In this document: positions 10,654 to 19,471 of the stretch, piece after piece
Layout of the letters: each line of letters opens with the position of its first letter
Position numbering within the stretch: the stretch's first letter is position 1
Assembly (NCBI GenBank): GCA_963709325.1
Contig: CAVPVV010000003.1
Span: 248,001 to 312,000 of the forward strand
DNA length: 64,000 nucleotides
Direction: 5' to 3'
Source: VFZN01 sp963709325
GTDB taxonomy: Bacteria; Acidobacteriota; Vicinamibacteria; Vicinamibacterales; UBA2999
Program-made: the position numbers and the translations under genes
Notes under the pieces: generated by a model
The model's database searches: none
The model's input: the letters and a program-made list of their open reading frames with translations, nothing else
What the model was told of the DNA's origin: nothing

Positions 10654-13095
10654 ATGAGCACCATCCTCAGCCATATCCGCTACGGTGTACGCATGCTGGT
10701 CCGGCGGCCGGGCCTGAGCATTTCAGCCATCACTGCCCTGGCGCTCGGCATCGGCCTCACCACGACGATGTTCAGCATCGTCTATGTGGCGGTGATCAAG
10801 GGGCTTCCCTACGAGGAAGCCGACCGCCTGGTGGCGCTCTTCCGCAACCGCCCGGCCCAGGGCGTCCAGTTCATGGGTGTCAGCATCCACGACTTCGAGG
10901 ACTGGCGAAAGCAGCAGACGAGCTTCGAGGACATCGCGGCCTACTACGCAGAGACGGTGAACGTCGGCGGCACCGAAGGCACGCCGATTCGGTACCTCGG
11001 TAACTACGCCAGCGCGCACATCTTCAACATCCTGCGGGTCCAGCCCGTCCTCGGCCGAACGTTCCGTCCCGAAGAAGACCATCCCTCGACGCCGCCGGTG
11101 ATGATCCTCAGCTATCGGGCCTGGCAGGATCGGTTCAAGGGTGACCCGGCAGTGATTGGCCGCGTCGTCCGCGCCAACGCCCTGCCCACCACCATCGTCG
11201 GCGTGATGCCCGAGAAGTTCGGGTTCCCGGGCCCGGTGGACGCCTGGCTGCCGCTCCGGATCGACCCGCTCGCGTTTTCGAGGAGCGGCGGACCGGCGCT
11301 CGAGGGCACGCAACTCCAGGCCGTGGGCCGGCTGAAAAAAGGCGTGCGGCTCGAACAGGCACAGGCCGAGATGTCGGCAATCGCCGGGCGACTCGCCGAG
11401 GAGTTCCCCGAATCGAATCAGGGCATCGGGGTCAGCGCCGTCCGGCAAGCGGACCTGTTCATCGGGCCCGACGGCGCCGGGATGCTCTACACCATGCTGG
11501 CGTCGGTGTTCGGCGTGCTGCTCATCGCATGCGCCAATGTCGCAAATCTCCTCCTGGCTCGCGGCGTGGACCGCAGCAAGGAGGTCGCGATTCGCACTGC
11601 GCTCGGCGCGGGCCGCAGCCGGACCATCTCGCAGCTGCTCGTCGAGACGCTCATCCTGGCGCTGGTCGGGGCCGCCGCTGGACTCGGGCTGGCCCGGATA
11701 GGCATGGACACGTTCAACGCGGGGCTTGCTACGCTGGAGATGCCGCTCTGGTTCGTCGTCCGTCTCGAGCCAGCTGTCCTCGCGTTCGTCATCGGGCTCA
11801 CGATGATCTCGACGCTGCTCGCCGGCATCATTCCCGCCGTCCGCGCGTCGCGCACCAACGTAGCCGAGATCATGAACGACGAGTCGCGTGGCTCCTCCGG
11901 CCAACGTATGGGCCGGATCAGCCGCGCGCTGGTGGTCGCCCAGCTCGCGGTCTCGTGCAGCCTGCTCGTGGCCGCCGGGCTGATGATCCGGACGGTCATC
12001 AACGTCGCCGACTTCGACTACGGCTTCAACACCGCCAACGTTTTCACCGCTCGGGTCGGCCTGTTCGAGAAAGACTACCCGACACCCGCAGCGCAGATGC
12101 AGTTCTACGACGGTCTCCTCGATCGGCTCGCGGGACATGCCGGCCTCCGCGCCGCCGCGTTCACCTCGGACCTTCCGGGGCGCGGCACCAGCCAGATGCA
12201 GCCGCTCACCGTGGACGGCGTGGCCTATCCAACGGATCAGGACCATCCGCTCGCGCGACGCATCGTCATCACGCCTGACTACTTCGACGTGGTCGGAGTG
12301 CAACCGATTCGGGGGCGCGCTTTCGCGAGAACCGACGCGGCCGACCGTGAGCCGGTCGCGATCGTCAACGAGCGGTTCGTCTCCCTGTTCTTTCAGAACA
12401 AGGATCCGCTCGGCGCACGCATCAAGCTCGGGTCGGGCGATGTTCCGTGGCGGCGAATCGTGGGAGTGGTGTCGGATCTCTACCTGGGCGGCGCGGTCGG
12501 CGCGATCAACCCGCGGCATGAAGGCGTCTACATCCCGCTCGCGCAGAACGTCATCAACTTCATGAGCCTGGTCGTTCGCACCGAGCAATCGCCGGCCAGC
12601 TACGCCGGGACGATCCAGGACGAGGTCAACCGGATGGACGCGGCGCTTCCGCTCTACTGGGTACGGTCGCTGAGCGATCAGTACTCATTGGATAGCTGGT
12701 TCTACCGCGCGTTCGGATCGCTGTTCGTGGCCTTCGGGCTGGCGGCTCTCGCGATGGCCACGATCGGTCTCTACGGAATCATGGCGTTCTCGGCAAGCAG
12801 CCGAACCCGTGAGATAGGCGTCCGCATGGCGCTGGGCGCCGACCGTCGCAACGTCCTCGTCCTGATACTGCGGCAGGGCGTCTGGCAGATCGGAGTCGGA
12901 CTCGCGCTCGGCCTCGGACTGGCGGCGCTGCTGTCGCGCGCCCTCAACACGCTGCTATTCAACGTTCGCCCCTGGGATCCGGCCATCTTCGCCGCCGTCG
13001 TCGCCGCGCTCGCGCTGGCCGGCCTTGTCGCCTGCCTCATTCCCGCCAGCCGAGCCACACGGACGGAGCCGGTCGAGGCACTTCGATACGACTGA
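10654..13095 (+). CDS. ADOP-family ABC-type permease (two MacB/FtsX modules)
   Basis: An 813-residue inner-membrane protein with two MacB_PCD plus FtsX units in tandem and no ATPase domain. This is the layout of the Acidobacterial duplicated orphan permease family. The first unit starts with a helix after GVRMLVRRPGLSISAITALALGIG, followed by a periplasmic domain (DFEDWRKQQTSFEDIAAYY, LGRTFRPEED). FtsX helices lie around FGVLLIACANVANLLLARG, then SRTNVAEIMNDESRG leads into the second unit. The C-terminus ends SRATRTEPVEALRYD, the typical last FtsX helix and tail. The cargo is unknown; export or stress signalling are suggested for relatives. I chose ATG 10654 because it begins at the conserved family N-terminus. 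Confidence 0.92.
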   Translation: MSTILSHIRYGVRMLVRRPGLSISAITALALGIGLTTTMFSIVYVAVIKGLPYEEADRLVALFRNRPAQGVQFMGVSIHDFEDWRKQQTSFEDIAAYYAETVNVGGTEGTPIRYLGNYASAHIFNILRVQPVLGRTFRPEEDHPSTPPVMILSYRAWQDRFKGDPAVIGRVVRANALPTTIVGVMPEKFGFPGPVDAWLPLRIDPLAFSRSGGPALEGTQLQAVGRLKKGVRLEQAQAEMSAIAGRLAEEFPESNQGIGVSAVRQADLFIGPDGAGMLYTMLASVFGVLLIACANVANLLLARGVDRSKEVAIRTALGAGRSRTISQLLVETLILALVGAAAGLGLARIGMDTFNAGLATLEMPLWFVVRLEPAVLAFVIGLTMISTLLAGIIPAVRASRTNVAEIMNDESRGSSGQRMGRISRALVVAQLAVSCSLLVAAGLMIRTVINVADFDYGFNTANVFTARVGLFEKDYPTPAAQMQFYDGLLDRLAGHAGLRAAAFTSDLPGRGTSQMQPLTVDGVAYPTDQDHPLARRIVITPDYFDVVGVQPIRGRAFARTDAADREPVAIVNERFVSLFFQNKDPLGARIKLGSGDVPWRRIVGVVSDLYLGGAVGAINPRHEGVYIPLAQNVINFMSLVVRTEQSPASYAGTIQDEVNRMDAALPLYWVRSLSDQYSLDSWFYRAFGSLFVAFGLAALAMATIGLYGIMAFSASSRTREIGVRMALGADRRNVLVLILRQGVWQIGVGLALGLGLAALLSRALNTLLFNVRPWDPAIFAAVVAALALAGLVACLIPASRATRTEPVEALRYD

Positions 13096-13128
13096 CAGGC
13101 CTGAAGTCTGAAGCCTGGAGCCTGAAGC
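13096..13128. repeat. Heptamer array between two convergent stop codons
   Basis: The 33 bases between the ADOP permease stop (plus strand) and the TPR-protein stop (minus strand) consist of 7-bp units GCCTGAA, GTCTGAA, GCCTGGA and GCCTGAA plus partial ends. Nothing else fits in this gap. Confidence 0.8.
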
Positions 13129-13872
13129 CTACTTGGCCGCGTGGCACGGGCCACAGGCGGGCACGGCCCGCGGCGCGGCGCCCGCAAGCCACGCGGCCGC
13201 GTATTCACGGCGCGGTGACGGCGTCGCTTCCTCGGTCATGCGCTGGAAGTACTCCCTCGCCTTCTGCTGATCGCCGAGCCGCGCGTTGCCGTCGGCAAGG
13301 CCGAAGAGCAGTTCGCCTTTGGCGTGCCCACCCAGCGAGGTGAAGATCTTCGCCTGGAGCTCCAGCACGTGCTGGTAGTCGCCGACCGCGAGCCGCAACA
13401 GCGGCTCCGCCTGCGCCGGCGGCATCTGGCGCGTGGCCTCGAGCAGGATCGCACCGCGCGGGATTCGAACGCCGACGTCGTCCGGCGCGAGCGCGACCGC
13501 CTGGTTCATCTCGCCCACGCCGCTGCCGAACCATTCCATGCCGGTGGAGGTGTCTCCGGTCCGAAATGCCTGCCCGGCCTTGAAGAGCAGCCCGCCGCCG
13601 TGCCAGACCATGGCTTCCGCGTGGTTAGGATTGGCGGCCAGGGCTGCCTCGGACTTTGCCATTCCCCGTTCGAGCCGTGCCCCGTTGCCAGTGAACCCGG
13701 CGAAGAAATCGGTGCGCACCTCGAGGTCGAAGCGATCCGGCGCCGACGCCGTCGAGGCAGGCGGCGCAGAGTCGGGAGAAGGTGATTGCTGGGCCGAGGT
13801 CGCTGCAGAAGTCAGCGCGAGCCCAAGGGCGAAGGTTGACGCGACGATCGAAACGGTGACCGATGTCTGCAT
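13129..13872 (-). CDS. Exported TPR-like protein with C-terminal CxxCH motif
   Basis: A 247-residue exported protein. It opens with a signal peptide (VSIVASTFALGLALTSAA, cut near SAQQ), then a Pro/Ser/Ala linker, then helical repeats of tetratricopeptide character (SEAALAANPNHAEAMVWHG, EMNQAVALAPDDVGVRIPRG, DYQHVLELQAKIFTSLGGHA). The C-terminus carries Cys240-Gly-Pro-Cys243-His244, a c-type haem attachment motif, three residues from the end. ATG at 13872 gives the signal peptide; upstream in-frame sequence runs into the molybdenum hydroxylase gene and is not coding. It is divergent from that gene. A single haem at the tail of a TPR domain is unusual; a periplasmic electron-transfer or assembly role is conceivable but unproven. 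Confidence 0.78.
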   Translation of the reverse strand: MQTSVTVSIVASTFALGLALTSAATSAQQSPSPDSAPPASTASAPDRFDLEVRTDFFAGFTGNGARLERGMAKSEAALAANPNHAEAMVWHGGGLLFKAGQAFRTGDTSTGMEWFGSGVGEMNQAVALAPDDVGVRIPRGAILLEATRQMPPAQAEPLLRLAVGDYQHVLELQAKIFTSLGGHAKGELLFGLADGNARLGDQQKAREYFQRMTEEATPSPRREYAAAWLAGAAPRAVPACGPCHAAK

Positions 13873-13950
13873 GGCGAGTTCGACGGCGGGCCGGCGAGGC
13901 CCGTTCGAGCGTCGGCCGCGAGCGGCGGGTTTGTTGGATCGAGCGGCACT

Positions 13951-13985
13951 CCTTCTGCCTTCTGCCTTCTGTCTTCTGCCTTGTT
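13951..13985. repeat. Heptamer array CTTCTGC in a divergent intergenic region
   Basis: Five 7-bp units (CTTCTGC, with one CTTCTGT copy and a degenerate end) lie between the divergent TPR and molybdenum hydroxylase genes, just upstream of the TATACT hexamer of the latter. It is the only array of this kind in the window found in a divergent region. Confidence 0.8.
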
Positions 13986-14000
13986 CAGGCTCCGTCCAGT

Positions 14001-14006
14001 TATACT
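14001..14006 (+). promoter_or_regulatory. -10-like TATACT upstream of the molybdenum hydroxylase gene
   Basis: TATACT ends 22 nt before the GTG start at 14029. The predicted transcript would carry a short leader containing the strong AAGGAGG ribosome site at 14015-14021. No convincing -35 is visible. Confidence 0.4.
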
Positions 14007-14028
14007 TGCCCTCCAAGGAGGCCCTGCC

Positions 14029-16485
14029 GTGGCCGACTCCCGCCTCATCGGACAGAACTACACCACCGCGGACCTGGTGGCCAAAGTGACGGGCCGTGCC
14101 CGTTACGCCGAGGACTACCGCGCCGAGGGCATGCTCTTCTGCAAGCTGCTCCTCAGTCCTCGCCCCCATTGCCGCGTCGTGGCGGTTGACGCGCGCGAGG
14201 CGCTGGCGATGCCCGGCGTGCACGCCATCCTCCGCGCTAGCGACCTGCCGGCGGTCGCGCCACCCGCGCTCAAGGGACACGAAGACGCGATCGTGCTTCG
14301 CCCCGAGGTCGCGCTCAGCGACGAACCGGTTTACGAAGGCGAGCCGATTCTCGCCGTGGCCGCGGTGGACGAGCACACCGCCGCCGAGGCGATCGATCGC
14401 ATTCACCTCCAGGTCGAGCCGCTGCCGTTTGTGACCGATCCGCTCGAGAGCCTGCGCCCCGGCAGCCCCAACGCGCGGCGCGAGGGCAATGCCTACGTCG
14501 GCCAGGAGATCAAGACAGTCAAGTGGGCGGCCGGTGAGTTCGAGGCTGCCGGAGACGGCGCGCTGCCGATCGGCGAAGCCGGAGACACCTGGCAGTACGG
14601 CGACCTCGACGCGGGATTCAAGAACGCATCGCTCGTCCTCGACGAAACCTTCATGACCCAGTCGTCGGGGCACATGCCGCTCGAGACCCGCTCGGCGATG
14701 GCCTACTGGCAGAACGGGAAGCTGTATCTCCACTGCTCGACGCAGAGCGTCGCCCAGACGGTGGAGATGGCGGCGCAGTGGGTCGGCATCAAGACCGACG
14801 ATGTCGTCGTTATCAGCGAGTACACTGGCGGCGGCTTCGGCAGCAAGATTCCCGGCGCGCAGAGCATGGCGATTCCGGCGCTCCTGGCGAAGAAGACCGG
14901 CCGGCCAGTGATGATGCGAATCAGCCGCGAAGAGGAGCTGTTCATCGGGCGCGCCCGCCCGGGCCTGCTCGCCCGCGTCAAAGCCGGCTTCCGGCCCAAC
15001 GGCCGCCTTGCCGCCGTTGACATCTTCATCGTCCAGGACAACGGCCCGTACGAGAAGCAGTACGACCACGACTCGGCGGCGAGCATCTGCTCGCTCGCGT
15101 ATCAGCCGGAGGCGATGCGCTTCCGCGGGATCTCGGTGCTCACCAACACGCCGCCACGCACCTACCAGCGGTCGCCGGGCGGCATGCAGGCGAACGCGAT
15201 CATGGAGCCCATCCTGGCGAAGGCCGCCAAGTCGCTCGGCATCGACCAGGTGGAGATGCATCGGGTGAACGCGCCGTCAGGCAAGGCGGAGTTCGGCGGG
15301 GCCGACGAAAAGGGACAGCGCAGCCATGTGACCAGCGCGTTCGTCCGCGAAGCATTGGACAAGGGCGCGGTTTCGTTCGATTGGGCCACGCGCAAGGCGC
15401 GCAGCGGCCAGCGGCGCGGCACCAAGGTGAGCGGGGTTGGCGTCTCGGTGAGCCCGTTCAGCGGCGGCTATTCCATCGGCTACGACGGGCTGCTCACCAT
15501 CCGTCCGGACGGCAAGCTCTACGTGCAGTCGGGAATCGGCAACCACGGCACGCATTCGGTGATGGACATCGCGCGGCTCGCCGCCGACGTGCTGGGCATG
15601 CCGTGGGAACGCGTGGAAGTGGTCTTCGGCAGCACCGCGAAGCACGTGCCGTGGACGTGCACGTCGGATGGCAGCCAGACCCTTCAGGCGATGACCCGGG
15701 CCAATCACGCCGCTGCGATGGACGCGAAGCGGAAGCTCCAGGCAATTGCCGCGCGCGATCTCGGAGGGGCGCCAGACGACTACGACGTGCGAGACGGTCG
15801 CGTGCTCCGTCACGGCAATCCGTCGCGCGGCCTCGACGTCGGGCAGGCGGCGACGCGTGCGATCGCGCTCGGCGGCGCGTTCGACGGCCATGAGCTGCCG
15901 ACCGATATTCACGCGATGACGAAGGCCTCGGCAACGGCACTGGCCGGGCTCGGCGTGATGGGCGTCGCCAAGGACACGTATCCGCACGACGGCAGCACAC
16001 ACTCCTTCGTAATCGGATTCGCCGAAGTCGAGGTTGACGTGGAGACAGGGGCCCTTCGGCTCGTGGACTACACCGCCATCGCCGACGTCGGCACGGTGGT
16101 CAACCCGCGCAGTTTGTCGGGCCAGCTGCTGGGCGGAGGCTGCATGGGCATCGGCCATGCGCTGACCCAGCGGTGGACGTTCGATCCGCACTACGGCATG
16201 CCGGTGACGCGGCGGTTCCATCACGTACGGCCGCTGACCATCCTCGACGTGCCGCCGGATGGCATGCACACCGAAGCGCTCGACATCCGCGACCCTGACG
16301 GCCCGGTCGGCGCGCGCGGCGTGGGTGAACCGCCAGTCGGCGCCGGAGCCGGCGCGGTGCTCGCGGCGATCGGCGATGCCATCGGTTTCGACATGTTCAA
16401 GCGCATGCCAGTGACGGCGGACGTCGTGTTGTCGTCGCTCGCGGCCGGCAAAAGAGTGCACCCTCCGCTCGCGGCGCATCTCTGA
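14029..16485 (+). CDS. Molybdenum hydroxylase large subunit (xanthine dehydrogenase/CO dehydrogenase family)
   Basis: An 818-residue molybdopterin-binding subunit of the xanthine dehydrogenase/aldehyde oxidase family. It has the small N-terminal domain (GQNYTTADLVAKVTGRARYAEDY) and the Moco domain with GGGFGSKIPGAQSMAIPALLA, RTYQRSPGGMQANA, GNHGTHSVMDIARLAADVLG and GARGVGEPPVGAGAGAV, the last holding the base Glu767. GTG 14029 is chosen because AAGGAGG precedes it at about 8 nt. These enzymes hydroxylate heterocycles or aldehydes; the substrate here is unknown. The Fe-S and FAD subunits normally encoded next to it are absent from this neighbourhood, so it must recruit them from elsewhere or work differently. 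Confidence 0.9.
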   Translation: MADSRLIGQNYTTADLVAKVTGRARYAEDYRAEGMLFCKLLLSPRPHCRVVAVDAREALAMPGVHAILRASDLPAVAPPALKGHEDAIVLRPEVALSDEPVYEGEPILAVAAVDEHTAAEAIDRIHLQVEPLPFVTDPLESLRPGSPNARREGNAYVGQEIKTVKWAAGEFEAAGDGALPIGEAGDTWQYGDLDAGFKNASLVLDETFMTQSSGHMPLETRSAMAYWQNGKLYLHCSTQSVAQTVEMAAQWVGIKTDDVVVISEYTGGGFGSKIPGAQSMAIPALLAKKTGRPVMMRISREEELFIGRARPGLLARVKAGFRPNGRLAAVDIFIVQDNGPYEKQYDHDSAASICSLAYQPEAMRFRGISVLTNTPPRTYQRSPGGMQANAIMEPILAKAAKSLGIDQVEMHRVNAPSGKAEFGGADEKGQRSHVTSAFVREALDKGAVSFDWATRKARSGQRRGTKVSGVGVSVSPFSGGYSIGYDGLLTIRPDGKLYVQSGIGNHGTHSVMDIARLAADVLGMPWERVEVVFGSTAKHVPWTCTSDGSQTLQAMTRANHAAAMDAKRKLQAIAARDLGGAPDDYDVRDGRVLRHGNPSRGLDVGQAATRAIALGGAFDGHELPTDIHAMTKASATALAGLGVMGVAKDTYPHDGSTHSFVIGFAEVEVDVETGALRLVDYTAIADVGTVVNPRSLSGQLLGGGCMGIGHALTQRWTFDPHYGMPVTRRFHHVRPLTILDVPPDGMHTEALDIRDPDGPVGARGVGEPPVGAGAGAVLAAIGDAIGFDMFKRMPVTADVVLSSLAAGKRVHPPLAAHL

Positions 16486-16491
16486 CGCTCG

Positions 16492-16600
16492 CGGAAGGCA
16501 GAAGGCAGAAGGCACAAGGCAGAAACAGCGGAGACGCGCGGGCGCTTCTGCCCTTTCTGCCTTCTGCCTTCTGCCTTTTGCCTTTTGCCTGGTTCTTCTC
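16492..16600. repeat. Two opposed GGCAGAA heptamer arrays between convergent genes
   Basis: At 16492-16530 the plus strand carries GGCAGAA units just after the molybdenum hydroxylase stop. At 16545-16600 the complementary CTTCTGC and CTTTTGC units run up to the stop of the membrane protein gene at 16601. Each strand thus reads purine-rich GGCAGAA units downstream of its own gene, and the two arrays could pair into a hairpin of up to about 30 bp around a 20-30-nt loop. It could act as a two-way terminator, though neither arm ends in a U-tract. Confidence 0.85.
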
Positions 16601-17398
16601 TCAGGTGTTCCGCCAGGGGTGCAGCACGACCAGCCACGCGACAAACCCGAGCGCCGGTGCCAGCAAGGCCACGGCGGTGCCTTCGAGCAGTGCGCTGGCC
16701 TGCATCAACTGATCGGCAACCTGCAACACTTCTGCGTCGCCGCTGTCGCGCATCAACATTCCAGCGGCGGCGGCCAGGCCCGACAGCGTTCGCGAAGCAA
16801 GCCAGCCCGCGAGGGTGATGCCGACCTGAAACACCGCGCTCATTCCGACGAGCGGCATGAAGCGCGGTCCGCGGCTGGGCAGCAGGACGAGAAGCGCCAG
16901 CGGCAGCACGATTGCCGAGAGTGCGGCAAAGCTCACGAGCGCCGGCACCATCAGTCCGATCAGAGTCGGCAGGAGGATGACACCGGCATTCGGCGCGGGT
17001 CGTGACAGATTACCCCAGTCGATGTTGCCGTTCAGCCGGCCGGCGATCTCGCTCCACAAAGCCGGCAGCGACGAGGCCGCGTAAAGGGCCAGTCCGGCAA
17101 GCAGGGACAACGTCAGCCCGAACGGTATCGGCCACATTGCGGTCGCATGCTGATCCGCGTCTCGCTGCTCCCATCGTCGCGCGATCGGAAGCAGCAGGCC
17201 GGTGATCAACAAGGTCGCCGATAGCATGGCGGCCGAGACGAGGGCCTGTGCCACCCAGCCTGGCAGGTCGGATGACGTGACCGTCCATGCCGCCGCGGCC
17301 GCCGTCCCGAACGCGAGCGCCTGCAGCACCAGCGCCGGACGGGCGACGAAGAACCCCGCGAGCAGCAGGTATTCAACCGCGAGCCGCACAGGCTTCAT
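16601..17398 (-). CDS. Multi-pass membrane protein of unknown function
   Basis: A 265-residue integral membrane protein with about six or seven hydrophobic segments, for example LAVEYLLLAGFFVARPALVL, WVAQALVSAAMLSATLLITG, PFGLTLSLLAGLALYAA, LPTLIGLMVPALVSFAAL and EGTAVALLAPALGFVAWLVV. I do not recognise a family and see no catalytic motif. A hydrophilic loop (RRWEQRDADQHATAM) lies near residue 75. The start at 17398 gives the expected first helix. It lies downstream of the P1 peptidase gene on the same strand, separated by an array-rich gap, so co-transcription is possible. Confidence 0.7.
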   Translation of the reverse strand: MKPVRLAVEYLLLAGFFVARPALVLQALAFGTAAAAAWTVTSSDLPGWVAQALVSAAMLSATLLITGLLLPIARRWEQRDADQHATAMWPIPFGLTLSLLAGLALYAASSLPALWSEIAGRLNGNIDWGNLSRPAPNAGVILLPTLIGLMVPALVSFAALSAIVLPLALLVLLPSRGPRFMPLVGMSAVFQVGITLAGWLASRTLSGLAAAAGMLMRDSGDAEVLQVADQLMQASALLEGTAVALLAPALGFVAWLVVLHPWRNT

Positions 17399-17410
17399 GG
17401 CGTGTCCGCG

Positions 17411-17467
17411 TTTGGGTTCGGGGTCGGGGTTTTGGGTTCTGCCTTTGGCCTTTTGCCTTCTGCCTTG
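17411..17467 (-). repeat. GGCAGAA/GGCAAAA heptamers after the P1 peptidase stop
   Basis: On the minus strand the bases just after the P1 peptidase stop read as GGCAGAA, GGCAAAA, GGCCAAA and GGCAGAA heptamers, then degrade into a C- and A-rich stretch (ACCCAAAACCCCGACCCCG) before the next gene. Confidence 0.75.
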
Positions 17468-18703
17468 TCAGGGCAGCCGGCCGTACTTCTTCATGGCCGC
17501 CAGCATCCGGTCGGGGGGCATCGCGAAGACGCGCAGATCGTTGGCCCCGGTCGTCGTCTCGGCTGCGAGCAGCGCGTTGGTGATCGCCGCCTCGGTTGCC
17601 CAGGCAGTGGCCTGGAACAGCGGCGTGATCCGATCGTTCGGCAGCATCTTCACGTCCCGCACCGGCACGTCGTCGTGCCACGCGCGCGGGTTCGCGGTGG
17701 AGAACGCGATGAAGATGTCGCCGGAGCTGTTGCCGCCAAAGCCGCCCTGCCGCCCGATCCCCACCGACACGCGCGTCGCGATGCGCTTCAGCTGATGCGG
17801 CAGGAGCGGCGCATCGGTGGCGACGACGACGATGATCGAGCCCTGATCGCGGTCGTCGTCCTGGCGAGGCGAGGCCGGCTGGTCGCAGCGGCGGCGCGGA
17901 GCGTCGGCTGGTAGCGGCCGGTCGTTGGCGATGCAGGCGGTCAGATCCTGAATCTCCTCCCCCACTGGCACGCCGGCGATGCGGAGATCGCGGCGGACGC
18001 CGTAGTTGCATTGCACCAGCACGCCAACGGTGTAACCGCCCTGCTCGGCCGACAGCTTCCGCGAGGCGGTACCGATGCCGCCCTTGAAGCCATGGCAGAT
18101 CATCCCGGTGCCGCCGCCCACCACTCCTTCCTGCGGCAGGCTGCTCGTCGCGCTGTCGAGGGCCGCGAACACGTGTTCCGGCTTCACGTGAAAGCCGCTG
18201 ATGTCGTTGAGCGAGCCGTCATAGGTTTCGGCGACCACCGGCAGCCACCACGGCTGGAGGGCGTTCTTCTGACGCACTTCCCACTGGATGATCGCGTCGC
18301 GGACGACGCCGACGCTGTGGGTGTTGGTGACCGCGACCGGCCCCTCGAGTAATCCGCTTTCCTGCACCCAGGTGGTGCCGGTCATCTCGCCGTTGCCGTT
18401 CAGCGTGAACCAGGCGGCAAACACGGGATCGGGATTCGCCTTGCCGCGCGGGTGCACGACGGTGACGCCGGTCCGGACCGGACCCTTGCCCACGACCAGT
18501 GGACCGCTGCCCGAAATCAACGTCGTGTGGCCGACTTCGACACCGGCCACGTCGGTAATCGCGTCGAGCGGGCCGGGCGTCCCGCCAATCGGCAGCTTGA
18601 GCTCGTGCTCGCGAGGCTTGCGCTGCGCCTCGGGCATTACGGGGCACGCCGCGATGGCCAGCAGGGTGCCGACAGCGATGCGCAACAAGGGGACGGTCCG
18701 CAT
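17468..18703 (-). CDS. P1 family peptidase (DmpA/BapA-like aminopeptidase)
   Basis: A 411-residue exported N-terminal-nucleophile peptidase. After a signal peptide the family N-terminus appears (GPLDAITDVAGVEVGHTTL), then AAWFTLNGNGEMTGT, VAVTNTHSVGVVRDAI and VVGGGTGMICHGFKGGIGTASR. The autoproteolysis site is Asn-Ser-Ser-Gly-Asp at about 325-329, where a Ser becomes the catalytic N-terminus. Characterised relatives cleave N-terminal amino acids, including D- and beta-residues, from short peptides. The start at 18703 lies exactly 7 nt after TAACGT, suggesting a leaderless message. An Asp/Arg-rich insert (RQDDDRDQG) near residue 285 varies in this family. Confidence 0.9.
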   Translation of the reverse strand: MRTVPLLRIAVGTLLAIAACPVMPEAQRKPREHELKLPIGGTPGPLDAITDVAGVEVGHTTLISGSGPLVVGKGPVRTGVTVVHPRGKANPDPVFAAWFTLNGNGEMTGTTWVQESGLLEGPVAVTNTHSVGVVRDAIIQWEVRQKNALQPWWLPVVAETYDGSLNDISGFHVKPEHVFAALDSATSSLPQEGVVGGGTGMICHGFKGGIGTASRKLSAEQGGYTVGVLVQCNYGVRRDLRIAGVPVGEEIQDLTACIANDRPLPADAPRRRCDQPASPRQDDDRDQGSIIVVVATDAPLLPHQLKRIATRVSVGIGRQGGFGGNSSGDIFIAFSTANPRAWHDDVPVRDVKMLPNDRITPLFQATAWATEAAITNALLAAETTTGANDLRVFAMPPDRMLAAMKKYGRLP

Positions 18704-18710
18704 GAGCGTA

Positions 18711-18716
18711 ACGTTA
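18711..18716 (-). promoter_or_regulatory. -10 element for leaderless P1 peptidase gene
   Basis: TAACGT on the minus strand is followed by exactly 7 nt and then ATG at 18703, the leaderless spacing that recurs in this window. Confidence 0.4.
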
Positions 18717-18817
18717 CCACCGCTGCCGGGCTGCCGCCGGAGCGATGGCTGATAAGTTGCACGATAAACCGGGTGTATTCGCCTCAGGCGCGCACGCCAC
18801 CAACATCGTCGCCACGG

Positions 18818-19364
18818 TCACCGGGCGATCGCGCTCCGCACCTCCTGCTGGAGCTCTTTCGTGTCGCGGCGCCAGGGTTGGTCGCCGCGCGCTTCCTCGA
18901 CCGCGAGCACGATGATGTCGTTCGGCATCACCGAGACGGTGCGGATGATCAGGTCCGTCACTCTCGAGGCCGACTCGATCAAGGGACGATCGCTCTCGAG
19001 CTTCTGATAGCCGCGGATCGTTCCGTCCGGTACCAGATACCCAGGCGCCGACGACTTGTCGCGAGATCGAGCCGTCCACCAGGTTTGCGAGGCGGATCGT
19101 CACGGTCACGCCCCGCTCGGTGCGGCGCAGCGCTTCAATGGAGAGATGGATGGGGCAGCCAGGCTGATCGAGCGACGCAGCCTCGAACGAGGTGCCCAGG
19201 ACACCCGGTCCCCGAAACGGCGACATACCGCCGCCGCTCGGACGTGTCGGTCGCCCGGGCGCCGTCTGCGCGTTTGCTGATACGACAACGCACGAAAGGA
19301 GGAGAAGGACCCCTGCGAGGACCCGCAGGATCAAATGAGGCGAACGGCCGGCAGGCCGCGACAT
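18818..19364 (-). CDS. Secreted protein of unknown function, one frameshift
   Basis: Reading past one frame change near 19045 gives a secreted protein of about 182 residues. It starts MSRPAGRSPHLILRVLAG with a signal peptide (LLLLSCVVVSANAQ), then a Gly/Pro linker, then a beta-rich domain (HLSIEALRRTERGVTVTIRL, VDGSISRQVVGAW). The second frame continues GYLVPDGTIRGYQKLESDR, SASRVTDLIIRTVSVMPNDI and PWRRDTKELQQEVRSAIAR before a stop at 18818-18820. Start-to-stop distance is 3n+1, so one extra base explains the break. No family recognised. It marks the left edge of the frameshift-dense zone. Confidence 0.6.
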
Positions 19365-19471
19365 GAGGCCTCCACACAGCAAGAACGAGGACCCAACGGG
19401 AGGCGGAATCCGAGCACGGAGGGCTCCCGGAGGGCACGCGTTCGCGCCTGCCCCCCGGTGGTCGAGCGGAA

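Noticed and set aside
10723..12588. 621-codon open frame on the minus strand inside the ADOP permease gene
   Set aside because: It is antisense to a clear permease, has no recognisable domain and has the charged, His/Arg/Asp-rich look of a high-GC shadow frame.
13873..15261. Long N-terminal extension of the TPR protein on the minus strand
   Set aside because: It would be antisense to the molybdenum hydroxylase gene and would bury the signal peptide in the middle of a protein.
16492..16600. GGCAGAA arrays as a CRISPR array
   Set aside because: Units are 7 bp with no spacers, and no cas gene is present in the window.
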